A stretch of DNA of 48,428 nucleotides, taken from positions 49,726,001-49,774,428 of the forward strand of contig OX485804.1 in the NCBI GenBank assembly GCA_950295325.1, read 5' to 3'. A program made the translations under genes and the position numbers. Shown here in pieces: positions 20,449 through 32,394 of the stretch. The DNA comes from Polytrichum commune. Taxonomy: Eukaryota > Streptophyta > Polytrichopsida > Polytrichales > Polytrichaceae. The notes beneath the pieces are model-generated. The model was not told the origin of the DNA, ran no database searches, and saw nothing but the letters and a program-made list of their open reading frames with translations. The stretch's first letter is position 1. The number at the start of each line of letters is the position of its first letter.

Positions 20449-23400
20449 GTTTGAGTAAGTGTAGCAAGAGCACTCGGACTCTAGTTGAACATTGAAAACA
20501 TTATAGGATTAAAAAAATCGATTATAGTGCGGCAATCTGCCGAGAGTGATGTAGAACTTGCTACCACATGGTAGATGAGAGCAAAGAACTTTGACATTGT
20601 TGAGAACAATTGACGATCGCGGCAAATATGACATATTCACATTGGATTGCAGTAGTCATAATTGAAAGCCTAAGTTGAGATTGATCAAAATCCAAAGAGA
20701 AATTATACACAACTATGAATATGCTTTGATCGAGAGAGATGTATGAGTGAGCGTAAGTGCTTGACAATGCGAAAGTATTATTGACAAGAGATCGATACAT
20801 GAATAAGCAAGAAGGTCAATATATAAGTTGGGAAGACAAAGCACATGCATAAAGAGATTGTGATGTGATGAAGGTGGTAGTTTGTGATAGATCATAGACA
20901 AGAGACAAGAGCCAACACAAAGAACTTAGTCAAAGTACCAAACTTTGATACATTGAAATAACAATGCCAAAAAGTTAGGCAATACATATGTACACAATAG
21001 AGATAAAACCGGAGGTAGGAAGCTTTCAAACTACAATATTGTTTATCACTATGATTGTAGGAGACCACTACATGTGATTGTGTCGCAATGAGAATAGCAT
21101 AGTGGCCATAGCCAACAAAAATCAAGAGCTTGTAAGAGGTGAGGTGAGGTGAGGAAGAGACAAAAGATGAGAGTCAATTGAAGTTCAAAGAGGTTGTAAT
21201 GGAGAGTGAAGTTGAACTCATGATGAGTGACCCGTCATGTCGAAAGGAAGATATAATTCCTTAAGAACCTACATATCCCCACATCACTTATATAAAAAAT
21301 AAAATGAAAACCATCCACCAAATAGCCATCAAATATCTCACATACCTAGTACTTAATAAGAGAAAACTCGACAATAAACAAGAACCAATACTTTCCCCCA
21401 CATAGTAAATATGCATCAATGTAATATATTATTACTTCATGTTGTTTCATATAAGTTTACAAACAAGAGCCCACCCACTGCAAGGTAGGCAGTAAACCCC
21501 CCCATGCACCAAGGGGATTCTTGAGCATGGTAGGGCCAACGGACTCAAATTCACGTCGGATTGCCTGATGTTGGTTTCTCTTTCTCGAAAGGAAGAAGTG
21601 CAAGATGAGAACTTTAAAGAGGCTAAGGTTATTGGTGACCTAAATTTAATCGGCTATGGCCTTAGAGGTGAAAGGACAATTTACCAATATAATGGGATGT
21701 TATATTCTTTTCCAATAATGTGATGAGTATTAGGCTAGTTGAACTTATGCTAACAAAAACTAATACCTACCTATATGTATGTTTGCCTTGGGTGTTTGCA
21801 TGGATTGCAACCTAAGATGCCATGTGTATATGAATATTCATAAATGAGGTAAGCTCGTATCAAGAACACAAGGAGAGTTCAAAGAAGAATTAAATCTATT
21901 GGCAATGCAATTTGGTTTATGACTGATGAAAATAACTATCCTTATAAAGTGGGAACACACTAACCCCAATATGATGAGAATCATTTGGAAGATTATGACC
22001 ACATGCGACAAAGACCAATTCTCAAGCTAAAAAAATGTCAGGTCATCCTTAGAAGCATGTCATTAAAGTTCTAGGAGTCTTTAGAGAGGACACACCCACA
22101 CATGACTGAAAGAAGCACAAATTAACCTTAAGAGGGATGACAATGAGTAACGAACCTTGTCAAATGAGAATTAAAAAGATTGAACCTTAGATTGCCGTTG
22201 CAACAATACTCAAGCTGAAATATGAAAGGATGATTGCCAACTTGGTTGTGCATTTGACCCAATTTACGGTGTATAAAGATCAATACTCTTTTAGATTTTG
22301 CTTCCTAAAATTTGTAGGTTTGTTCAATTGACTCAATTTTGAGAGTTGGTCAACCTCATATCCATTGCAAATAATCCACAATGCACTTGCCTTGACTTTG
22401 CAAAAATGTCATCAATGGCAGTGGCGAAGATGGGTTAGTGGGTTGCTTGCAAACATTTGTACTATGTTTTCAGGTATTTGTACAACATTTGACTATGGCA
22501 CCAACAAATTCATTTATGCATCCACATTTAGCTACAATGATATGATGCGTCTCCTTGAGCTCATAGTGTGGCGGAACAAGCTTAGAGAAGTGATAGTGAT
22601 GGGCATGGACACATAGTTTTTAGATATAAAAACATATATCTTTGCCCCTAGGAAATTTTGCACCCTGATATTGTAACTATTTGGTTGTTTGTCACAATAA
22701 GGCATTTTATTGCGTGTTTGTTATTTCAATAAAGTGCCCATAAATGTGGACCAACATGCACCTTGTAATCGATGATAATAGGGTCCAATTTAATATTATT
22801 TCCTCTCAAATATATTTTATCCAACATTTATACCCAAATGTTTTTCATTTTTTAGTCAAATTAGCCTCTTGTTGGACACTTTGTTCCTTAGTGCTTACAT
22901 GTCACCGCTCGCCACTCACATGCTACCTTCCCTCACTTAAGAGGCAATTGACGACCATTGCAACATTTGTATTGTCCAATTTGAATAGATTTCCAAAATT
23001 TCAAAGCACGCAACTAGAACACATAGACATTTTGTGGATGTTTTGTGGATCCACCACAATACATGATGTGGGAAAAATACATAAATTTTGGAATGATTAA
23101 CATTTCTTACAAATTCATTTGTAGCTATAGATTCATAAGACTCATATCAAAATTTTAGGTTAAATTTACATAAATTTGAAACATGAGGGTAGATGAATAA
23201 GTATGTTCATTTAAGTAACATAAAATAATGAATTGTCATTTTACAATGACATCAAACACCAACTTAGTTGTTGAAAAACATACTTTGACGACATGTTTAA
23301 TAGGGACTGGTGTTTGAAGGTTAATTTGAATGTAGACTATTCTTGCATCAAATGTTGTGCACAATGAAAGCAACAAGCTTGTCCCTCCAACTTCCATAAA

Positions 23401-24984
23401 GAGAGTTTATCTCCTCTCCACTACACTATACATATGAAAATATCACTTACAAGTTGAAACAACCCAATGAATTTTGTGGCGCAACTTGAATAGAGTCTTG
23501 AGGGTGATGGATTTAGAGGCACTTGCAAACGTAATAGGATGCCCCTCCTATGCTTTCCAAGGTTAAAAATCCATATAATATGCAGTGTGATCTCTTAAAG
23601 ATGTGTTTTTTCTACCGAATTGGATTCCTCTTGTATTGGCATTCACGCACTTGTAATTCATATACTATTGATTTTGTGTTGATTCAATATTTGCATATAT
23701 ATGCGGATAAAGGTGCTTCTACTATATAGTGTAGTTGCCAATCTAGTTCACGTGGTTGTAGACCCAAGCACGCACAACTTGAGTTCAAGATCAAGCTTGC
23801 AAGCTTGGCGGGCCAAGATAAAAGAAATTGGACTCTTGAATGTGCCTAATGATAGTGGAACTTTGGGTTTTCTTTTGGGATTGATTTGTCATGTTCAAGC
23901 TTGACCTAAAATTTGTAGACATTGAATTGAAAACTTCCACGAGTTAGGATTGGGATGCCCTTAATTACCCATATAAGAGGAAAATAGTTGGACCTTATGT
24001 TTGGATCCACCATGTTGAGGGTCAGATTATTTGTGGTGGCCTATTGCCTTTGATCATCCACTCCCTTGTTGTGATGGCAGCCCAAGGGTATTTGTCCATG
24101 TAAAAAACTTGTGTCACCACAGTTGTAGTTATGTGGTAATGTGGTTTGTGTCATTGCTACAACTTAATATGCAAATCGTATGTGCCCCCCACCCCTTCAA
24201 TAATTAAATTAAAAATCTTTAGGGACAATCAAGTTAGGGCTTGATGTGAAACTCAATCCAAGCAATGTGGGGGCCAACCTTAAGACATAGTTCCACCATC
24301 CAAGGCACATGTAAGGGCTCAAATTGTTTTATATCTTCCAAACTTGCAAGCTTGAGCTTAAGCTCAAGTTAATTGTGATAAAATGTATAAAATTCTTCAT
24401 TACATCTCAAAACAATTGGATAAAATCACTAAGACATGCTATCATAAGGCATACATATTGATGAATTTGGGTTTCGATAGAATAGGCTATTGTGCTTTCA
24501 TAGTGAGAGCCATCTTGGCTTTAGGTATGTATGCCTTATGCTCTTCTTGAATGGAAACCTGACTTATACTTCACAATGTTTGGCAAAGGTATTTGACTTA
24601 TACCTTCGTTTATAAGAAAGAAATGCCCACCACAAAAAGGAAAAAGATTCGACTATGTGCTCAAAATGCAGACAACATTCTTGGTGCAATAGTCAACGTA
24701 ATTGGGAGGGCCTACGTGATCACTCAAAAGAGAAAAGAAATTCCACTTTCACATCCTGTAACTTTTGCATCCCACTTTGTTTTTGAATATTGAATCGATG
24801 ATCTGTGTGATAAGCAATTGCTAAATGGATGAGAAAAATCCTATGGTCATAATTAGTCAAGGTTTTTGATTCACCAGTCGAAATTGGATGTGGATCTACA
24901 TGTATCCACAATAAGACCACATAGGATAAGTGGAGCGATTTGGTTTCTCATCTTCAATGAATATCTATATTTGAGTGGTGTGTC

Positions 24985-25061
24985 GTTAGATGTGGATCTA
25001 AGACTAGACACCAAAAACACATGTGTTCAAATGAGAATGGCCTACGTGCTCAAATTTTGTT
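24985..25061. repeat. Short dispersed repeat, related to 41586-41663
   Basis: GATGTGGATCTAAGACTAGACACCAAA, ACACATGTGTTCAAA and CTACGTGCTCAAATTTTG follow the same order as GGATGTAAGAACGGACATCAAA, AAATATGTGTTGAAA and CTATATGCTCGAAATTTG at 41586-41663. Diverged and non-coding. Confidence 0.35.
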
Positions 25062-25400
25062 AACCATTCTAAGCTCAATGGACAACAAAATCAGGAACCT
25101 TGCATGATCACTTCATGAGAAAGAGGAGCTTCAGTTTGAAAATGAACAAGATAATCATCCGATCTCTAAATATAATCTCCGAAGAGTATTGGCACATGTA
25201 CAATTGGGAGTTGCTAATCATCTTGTACTAATTCCACGTTTCATATCTCACTAGAAGTCCAGAGCAAAAAGTGTCTGGTAAAGACCCACTCACCTACCTA
25301 CCTCATCTTACTTCCAGAATTACTAAGAAAACAATTACACTGGGCACTGGGAGTCAAGAGCTGTAGACTGGTCCAGACAGAGACTGAAATAAGCAGGATA

Positions 25401-27101
25401 CTCTCACACATTATTATTCCTCTTACGCTCACATTCAAAAGCCAGCAGCAGCGAGAGTACACAAGGATCAAAAGCTTGTAGACTCCTCAAAAGCTTGCCA
25501 CAGATCCCCGAACCCAGCATAAAAAAGAATATTGAGGAATAGTTTTCACAGCAAGGATGTGTGCTTTTTCAGAACTCTCACTGACTGCATCGATCGCAGC
25601 AGATCAGGCTACACGTCTCTCTCTTCTTCTCCTCCGATCGACTCTGCTAACTGAGGCTGCCAGCACTCGTCACTGTTGCTTTCTGCATCATTCGCTGCAG
25701 TTGCATCAGCTGCACTGCAAAGGTGTCAGTGATGTGTCTGGGGAGAGAAACTAATTTTCTTCTCTGGGTGCAGATCTCCAGACTTACTGTGACAGTCGTC
25801 CCTGTTACTTCTCAATTTGGCTGGGCAAATTTTAAGTCCTTCCCAGATGTTTTGACTGCTTTTCATACATAACTTAAACCCACCCACCCATCCAAACCGG
25901 CTGGGGAGTGAGGGCGGGGGCTTCATGATTGGGTTGTCCTGCATGGGGAGAAATGATGCAGCTCCGGGCGGCCTCTTGTCCTAACCTGATCACCACATCA
26001 CATCATGACATCCGACCCTGCCTTTTTATTTTACAAATTTCCCTCGAGTTCGCACCGTTTCAAGCGATCTCACCATCTTGGCTGCAGGTGGGTGAATCAT
26101 GAGCAGCAGGCAGGGGAGATGAGTACATTAAAGGTAGAGGAGGAAAGTCAGAAGGGAAAAGCACCCGAGTAATAAAGTAAGTCTGGCAACCGGAGGCCCA
26201 GGGGGAAGGGGGAGGGCATTTGTCGTGGCCTTCATAAATGTTGCGCTTTAGTTCAGCGGCTGCCTATGATAGTGTGCTGTGCTTGGGGAATGGAAGCTGG
26301 ATATGGCGGATAGTCGTATGTCTATGTAAGTTACGCCTACCGGGACTCAACATCCCCCCCCCGCCCGCTTGGTTTCCGTTCTGGGAAGTGTGGGGAGCTG
26401 TGCAGCATCAGCCTCTCTCTGATTGAGTAGTAGTAGTACTGTAGTGCTGATGAGTTGAGATGAGTTGAGTTGAGTCAAGTGTTGGCGTTTAGGTAAGTAA
26501 CATGTTTGATTTGTTTGAGCAATTTTACTTTTGGTGTGGTGTCTCGAGATCACATGGACGGAGGGTGTGGTTCAATGGTTGCATTGTTTTGGTTTTGTGT
26601 ACCTAGCTCGATTTTGCGTGGGTTTGCGTACTTACACAGAGTAAGCTTAAGTAGTGGCATGAGCTCGTCATCATCATCATCATCACCCGCGAGCCCGCCC
26701 TGGGGATTGTCAGTTGTCGCGTCTATCAGAGCCGCGCAACTTGATCGCCACTACTTACTAAGTTACAGCTGACGAGGTTTTTTGTTTGCTTGTTGTAAAG
26801 GGCAGAGATCAAGATTGGGCCCAGCTGCAGCCCTAGTGCATGTAGGTGATTGAGAGAGACGACATTTTCTCAAGAGAGAGAGAAAGAGAGAAAGATAGGC
26901 GGAGCAGCAGCAGCAGCAACAACAGTGGCAGTACTACTACAGTAGATGTGAGTGGCGGGCAGAAACGGGGTGGGTGGTGGGTGGTGGGTGGAGGGCCAGG
27001 CAAGCCAGGGAGAGGGAGGGAAAGATCATGGTGGGCATTTTTGCCAAGTTCCCTGGCAAGCGTCGCTCCAAACATTTTTTGGTCTGTCTTCCATTCCATC
27101 T

Positions 27102-27104
<3 letters not shown>
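25401..27104. other. GC-richer upstream region of the gene island
   Basis: Base composition changes here: CpG and GC rise, and low-complexity purine or pyrimidine runs, TGAGT repeats (26451-26476), a TCA microsatellite (26669-26687) and GA repeats (26872-26893) appear. Open frames in all phases are long only because stops are rare in such sequence. A consensus 5' splice site, TTTAG followed by GTAAGTAAC, at 26493 hints at a transcribed leader with an intron, but I cannot assign its acceptor. I take this as promoter and/or 5' leader of the gene at 27531-28710. Confidence 0.4.

Positions 27105-27134
<30 letters not shown>
27105..27134 (+). repeat. (TC)15 microsatellite, possible pyrimidine-rich promoter element
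   Basis: Fifteen uninterrupted TC units lie about 400 bp upstream of the proposed start codon. Pyrimidine patches and GA/CT repeats are common in plant core promoters and 5' leaders, so a regulatory role is possible; the sequence shows only the repeat. Confidence 0.7.
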
Positions 27135-27137
<3 letters not shown>

Positions 27138-27530
27138 AATCACGCACTTTGTTGCTCAATCACTTGCCTCTGCTCTTTTCTTTGCTGCTTTGCTCGCTCT
27201 TCGTCTCTGGACATCTCCTCCTGTCCTGTACCGCCCAAGGAGCCGGATTGTGTTGATGTTGTTTCCTCGTATTTCTATATCAAGGTCGCACTTTTGGACA
27301 GGAGGAACTGTATCAAAGGTGACACTTTTGGAGAAGGAACCTTACCGAACGGCGAATCGTCCCCCCCGGTGACCGATCAGTAGTAGTTTGTTCGACACGT
27401 GCCCGCGTGCACACCACGCAGAGAGCGCACCCAGAAGGCATGTGTGCTTTCGGAGAGGAGGTAATTTAACGAGGATCTCTGCACAGCAGGAGAGAGATAG
27501 AGAGATAGAGAGAGCTTCCTAAATGCTGCC

Positions 27531-28710
27531 ATGGGTCCATACTATATGTTAGCGATACTTTCGATTGCTGTAGGTAGGATTCGCAAAGAGGTAAGAAAGC
27601 TGTGTGCCCCAGCTGCTTCTGTGGACTTGTGTCTAGACAGGAAGAGCTTCATAAGTAGATTGGTACACTTTATACCTTGAACAACTCGAATTGTACTCAG
27701 CATTAGAACTATCAGAGCATACGCATGGTGTGCAAATATCTGCTTCTCTTTTTAGGGCTTGCTTCCGCCGAGTCTCCTTGAGCTTCTCTATCTCTTACTC
27801 TCTAAGTATTCACATGTTTGCTGAACTCAAGAGCAAAACCACTCTCCAAGATACAGTACACACTACAACGTTTACCCCTGACGCAATCCCTGTCTCCATC
27901 CGAAAGCTTCCAATCTTGAGCTGGGACCTGTAGCGGCTCCTTCAGTGCTAGGTGCTGTAATCAAGCACACATTATTTGTGAAAGCATCATCAAATGTGGA
28001 AAAGACTTCCCTCGGTAGCATTGCCAGAGAAGAGACCGACTCTACGTCACGAGGACAACAATGCTCAGTTACAATTGAAATCCAGAGTTCTTCGTACATC
28101 TTCTACACACGAAGTTTCTTAGTTGTGCGATGTCTGACGAAACAAGGCAGATGGCTAAAACAGTAGGTGAAATTTGAAATGAACATTGGTGCTGTGCAGG
28201 AGGATAGAGTAGGAAGCAAGAGGATCAGTCCTGCCGCTGCACTCCATGGTGTTCCGCCATTGGAGAGCTTCGAAGCTGTCGAGCATCCCTCGGAGCCTGT
28301 AGACCTCGACCAACCTGTGCGATGCCCGCCACCCGAACCAAGTATCATGCAGGTCAGAACTAAAACATCTTGTCCGATTTCATGGTCATAGGAACATCAT
28401 GTTGTCTCCATAACCCTAAAGCTTGTGAGTGGATGTCTGTTTATGCGTGCCAAATAACTTAAGCAAGCAATCATAACCATCAGCTTGAATGTGCATGTTT
28501 ACGATCCGTCAGGACGGAAGGCTGTGGAAGGAAAGGATTGAGAATCTGCGAAGGCGGAACGAAATGCGGTCAAGGGAGTCATGTGATCACTTTGTGCGCA
28601 CTGGAAGCACTCCCGGCAACAGGCGGAACCACAGTGCCTCCTTTAACAACCGATCTCTCCTGGTGGCTCACAGTGCACCGGAACATGTTGTCCGAAGATT
28701 GCTAGAGTGA
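27531..28710 (+). CDS. Small three-exon plant gene of unknown function (~136 aa)
   Basis: Preferred model: exon 1 27531-27590, exon 2 28200-28352, exon 3 28513-28710, all joining in phase 0. The start ATG sits in GCCATGGG, an ideal initiation context. Exon 1 gives a short hydrophobic N-terminus (Y-Y-M-L-A-I-L-S-I-A-V-G) followed by a basic R-I-R-K-E, compatible with a membrane anchor. Exon 2 ends in the Pro/Cys-rich V-R-C-P-P-P-E-P-S-I-M-Q. Exon 3 opens with D-G-R-L-W-K-E-R and a charged, probably helical segment, becomes Ser/Asn-rich (N-H-S-A-S-F-N-N-R-S), and ends S-A-P-E-H-V-V-R-R-L-L-E before TGA 28708-28710. Donors (GTAAGA, GTCAGA) and acceptors (TGTGCAG, CCGTCAG) are plausible. A shorter alternative starts at ATG 28179 without exon 1 coding. 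The composition and motif order remind me of small uncharacterised plant proteins; I assign no function. It is the only gene here without internal stops. Confidence 0.55.
27591..28199 (+). other. Intron 1 of the small gene (preferred model), with an alternative acceptor
   Basis: The donor is AAAGAG/GTAAGA at 27591. In the preferred model the acceptor is GCTGTGCAG ending at 28199, giving 609 bp and keeping the frame. A stronger-looking acceptor, CTTCTCTTTTTAG ending at 27755, would give a 165 bp intron. In that case exon 1 would be leader only and translation would start at ATG 28179. Transcript data would decide. Confidence 0.45.
28353..28512 (+). other. Intron 2 of the small gene
   Basis: A 160 bp GT-AG intron with donor ATGCAG/GTCAGA and acceptor ATCCGTCAG ending at 28512. 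It joins S-I-M-Q to D-G-R-L-W in phase 0. Reading through instead would hit an in-frame stop at 28389-28391. Confidence 0.6.
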
Positions 28711-28997
28711 CCTGCTTCACGGAAATTGGAATTCCCCTTTCTTTCTGGTCCCCCTAGAGGTGCAGGTTGCATAGATGCATTTGTACAATAGCCCTTTCTC
28801 GCTCCCTCTTCTTCTTCTTCTTCTCCTCTCCTCCGAGGGTTAGGAAGAGAGAGAGAACCAGGTCTTTGTACATACAAAGGTTGAAACAGTTCGTTCGAGG
28901 GGTCGGAGATCAGTCTCCAAGAAAATCGTCATCTACACATGATCTGCATTCAGAATTTAGTGGTTATGGCCGGCCGGCTGCTCCGGAGTTGCTTCTG
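28711..28997 (+). other. 3' untranslated region or possible alternative last exon
   Basis: Follows the stop codon. It includes a CT/TTC-rich run (28796-28830), a GA-rich run (28844-28857) and a frame open to TGA 29004-29006 whose end (G-D-Q-S-P-R-K-S-S-S-T) is protein-like. I cannot see a convincing splice path from the gene into this frame, so untranslated sequence is the default. Confidence 0.35.
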
Positions 28998-29757
28998 TCT
29001 ATGTGATTAGAGTGACTGCCTCGTGTCTCTCACTTTGAGGATGATCTAAATTTTTGTAAGGGTTTGTGGAGGTAAAATTCGGCCCATGAGTTGATGAGTT
29101 GAGGGTTATGTGGAATTTTTTCAGGTTCTTCCTCTAGTCATCTCAAAATGCAAGTGACCAGCGCTTCGTGTTGATTCGTTGTTGATGATAGATACCTTCA
29201 CTTCAGAATTAGTTTTCTTTTCATTTCAGTACTAACTCAGCAATTAGCTAATGATTCATCCAACATTTGGAGTTGATTCTATGTGATCAGAGTGACCACT
29301 CCATGTCTCTCAGTTTCAGTTGATGAGTGTTTGAGTTGAGGATTATGTGGAATGGCTCAGATTCTTCTACAATCATCATCTCAAATTGCAATCGACCAGC
29401 GTGCCATGTTGGGTCGGTGTTGATACAATTCTACCCTTTCAGAGTTTAATATCTTTTCCTTTCAGTGCTAACTCAACAATTAACCAACGATTCATCCAAC
29501 ATTAGGGTTGATTCTATGCGATTAGAGTGACCACTCCATGTCTCTTACTTAGAGGAGGATCTGAATTTTTGGTAAGGGTTTGTGGAGGTAAAATCCGGGC
29601 CATGAGTTAATGAGTTGAGGTTTATGTGGACTTTACTCAGATTCTTCTACAATTACAATATCTCAAAATGCAAGTGATGCATACCTGCCCTTCAGGGTCT
29701 AAAATCTTTCCTTTCCGAAAACGTTAAGCTAATGATTCAACGCTGATTCCACTCATA
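28998..29757 (+). repeat. Tandem repeat, ~2.7 units of 235-280 bp, downstream of the gene
   Basis: Units start TCTATGTGATTAGAGTGACT at 28998, TCTATGTGATCAGAGTGACC at 29278 and TCTATGCGATTAGAGTGACC at 29513. Each goes on through CATGTCTCT-like, GTTGAGG-TTATGTGGA, CTCA-ATGCAA, TTCAG and CAATTA-C-AATGATTCATCCAAC blocks. Unit 2 lacks the GGTAAGGGTTTGTGGAGGTAAAA block of units 1 and 3, and unit 3 is shortened near its end. It follows directly on the gene's 3' flank. Confidence 0.75.
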
Positions 29758-32391
29758 ATTCAACCTTCTTGGTCTTTCAGCAGTAGAATATAGAAACAAA
29801 AGATTTAAATTGCAACCCTATGTTTGTTGGGTGTTGGAATAGCATTGTAATGTGATTTAATTCATTCGTGAAACCAATGTTGATGTATAGTTTTAGGTGT
29901 TTGTGATGATGTTCAGGATTTTGAATATCATTCAGGTGTGCCAGTGTTTAATGCAATGTAATGCACCTACCCTCAAACAATCCAAGAACATGACAACTTG
30001 TAGAAATTCGACATAGGATGATGATGATAAAGTGCCACAATTCTAGATTGCTAGAATAGGTTGTAACGTAGTTTTGTGGAACCATATTGGGCGAGGTTAG
30101 GTTATTGGCTCCCGCAACCTCAGCATGGGGATCTGCAGGCATGCATTATTGGGCACTTGTTCATGGATACATCAATCTGACGTATACAAACTTATTAAGG
30201 GGCGGAAGTATTGTGGGCTACATATCTTGCCTCAATGGTTTCTCTCTTAGCACATTGTTAGATTTGCATATTTGTCAGTTGTGCAAGACGTGTATTTCTG
30301 CAACCCAGACCGTTCCAATCGTCAGGCAACCACAAGTTTCTTCATATCATATCGTATTGTATTATTGAGTACCACTACAGTGTGCTAGTGAATATCACCA
30401 AGAGAGAAAATTGTGATATTGGGGCAACATCCATAGCAACCTCGTGTTGCTTGAATTGTCTCTTGAAATACTGATATGTAACCTCTCTCTCTCTCTCTCT
30501 CAAGTGCGTTACAGAAACGGGTTTGTAGAATGGTACCTACGTATTAGGGTCGGGTACTTCTTCATCGCCTCTTTAAATGCGCCTTCAAGGTGTCTGTTGA
30601 TCCTCCAAATTTCACTCCATCATATCTTCATGGCACTGTTTAAAGTTGAGTCTGTACAAACGGTAAGTAAGTTGACATATCTGCTAACTGAGATGTTGGC
30701 CGACCATGAGAGCAGATTAACTTAAAGTTGAGGAAGCACTTGCCAAATTGCATGGAAGGCAAATTCGTCGAACGAGGACAACGTGTGGGCCTTAAAGTGA
30801 ATATTTGGAGTAATATAATCCAGGAACTCTGACAACCTCCGTATGTGTAAAAGCAATGGCCCCATATGTATATCCTATCGTGGCTCAACTTAACGTTACT
30901 CAACAGCATGCCACTGCACCGTGGGGCCGGGTAATTTGCGAGCATAATGTCCTTTTATGTTGGGCCTCCCTTACACTATGGCGATTTGGGCGAACGAACC
31001 CATACACTCGTTCCTTGTGGGATGCCTAAACCCTTGCTCCAAGGAACCAGTGTACGGGTTGTTTCGCCCCAGCCACACTATGACTAGTACTTCATTGTGC
31101 TTTCGACCTGGCCATGGGGAAATTTCTTAGGCTTATCTTAATGGAGATGAAGTGTCTTCTCATTATGTTATTTGAAAAGAGCCGCCGTTGGGAATCCACG
31201 TGTATTGACATGCATCAGGCCATGTCGTGAGTAGTTAGACATTATATCCCAGTCGGATAAGTAGGTTTGACAACCTAAGAGTGCGATCCCCTTTGAGAAA
31301 GGGAGCGATGTAGTGAGGCAAAGTAATGTTATGCAGTTGAGCGTGAATTCATGATGGGAGCAAATAATTTAGATTAGTGTATACAACCTGATTGTGGGCA
31401 CCTCCAACTCCACTTACAATTGTAATCATTGGATCGGCTCGTTAGCAAATGCCAATCACGAAGACCATTTCGAGTGTTGAAAACAAAGTAGATGACATTT
31501 AAATATATTTGGATGAACCACTTGTCCAAAAATAATAGGGGAGGCCAGGTGCACTTGTGGGGATAAAAACATCAAATGACAACAACACAAAAACCACAAC
31601 CTCGAATGTTTGTATTCCATGTTCACCAACCACCATATTTGTGTAGTTTTCCGATCTAGTGTACATCGTATTTGTACTTGGAATTGTCCAAGATTCATGC
31701 ATAAATCCAAATATACTTAAATCCTAGTTGAGTTGAGATTATAAAAACTTATAAGAAATTATAAGAAAACTCTCATCACGTAGTAGACCTTCCCAACTGT
31801 ATCATCTATTGAACCTAGAATTACATCTATACTTTACACCCATAGCCCAATCTCCTTGTAACATGTGTCCTTTTTCTTAATGACCGGTTCATATGTATCC
31901 ATGTATATTTAAAAACTTAATCAGTTAAAATCCTAGTGTTTCCAAGTCCAATTGGTTACACCTCATTGTTTTCTTTGATGTTTCTTTATTAATTTGAAGT
32001 ACATTCTATAAATTCCTCTTAAACGATGGGTAATTTTCCTGAAGTCTCGATGAACTTCAACCGGTTATTTCTCAAACTGAACCGGGTCATCTGTAACTAG
32101 CGATCAATGGGTTCTCCACGTTTGTTGTATTTCATACCTAACAGCCTTGCCATGTGCCACTCCAAACATGCGCTAGGTGTCCGATTATGAAGCAGAAGGC
32201 CCACAAAGCTCAGTCTGACATCGACACGTAACTATCAATTCATAGCATGTGCATTTACTTGTACACGTGATCCATCTATCCTCGAAGTTTACATTGGAAT
32301 CTGTGATGCATGTTTCTAGTAAAGTCAAGTTGAATCGAAATTGCTGAGGTTTGACATGCACAGCCCACTTCCGGCTGATGAGGTAGTACAC
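29758..32391. other. Gene-free stretch with old repeats
   Basis: Composition falls back to AT-rich after about 31.3 kb. A (CT)9 run lies at 30483-30501. Open frames at 30087-30368 and 30444-30725 have no recognisable domain and no splice context. 31770-31900 resembles family D repeats and 32020-32115 resembles the arms of the large foldback at 43567-45750. Confidence 0.4.
32020..32115 (+). repeat. Fragment related to the 43.6-45.75 kb foldback arms
   Basis: GGTAATTTTCCTGAAGTCTCGATGAACTTCAACCGGTTATTTCTCAAACTG and the following GTCATCTGTAACTA match the right arm (reverse-complemented, about 45395-45465) block for block, including the ATTTCTCAAA segment missing from the left arm. It therefore comes from the same repeat family. 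Confidence 0.6.
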
Positions 32392-32394
32392 TTA

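Larger units (their letters stand above)
19291..25400. other. Gene-free, AT-rich repeat-derived stretch
   Basis: Apart from the TIR element at 20151-20448 I recognise no gene, RNA or regulatory element. The longest frame (22744-23100, + strand) has no domain I recognise and no supporting splice structure. A short repeat resembling 41586-41663 lies at 24985-25061. Confidence 0.45.

Noticed and set aside
21124-21160. GAGGTGAGGTGAGGTGAGG run as a possible regulatory array
   Set aside because: It is a very short simple repeat in gene-free DNA, with nothing nearby to regulate.
22744-23100. 118-codon frame
   Set aside because: Composition is that of AT-rich non-coding DNA and no domain or intron signal is visible.
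25557-25754. 65-codon frame with a Leu-rich start
   Set aside because: No family resemblance, no splice path to the gene downstream, and it lies in the pyrimidine-rich upstream region.
26833-27383. Several overlapping long open frames on both strands
   Set aside because: They lie in GA/TC and GGGTGG low-complexity sequence where stops are rare. Translations are runs of Ser/Leu or Arg/Glu without domain character.
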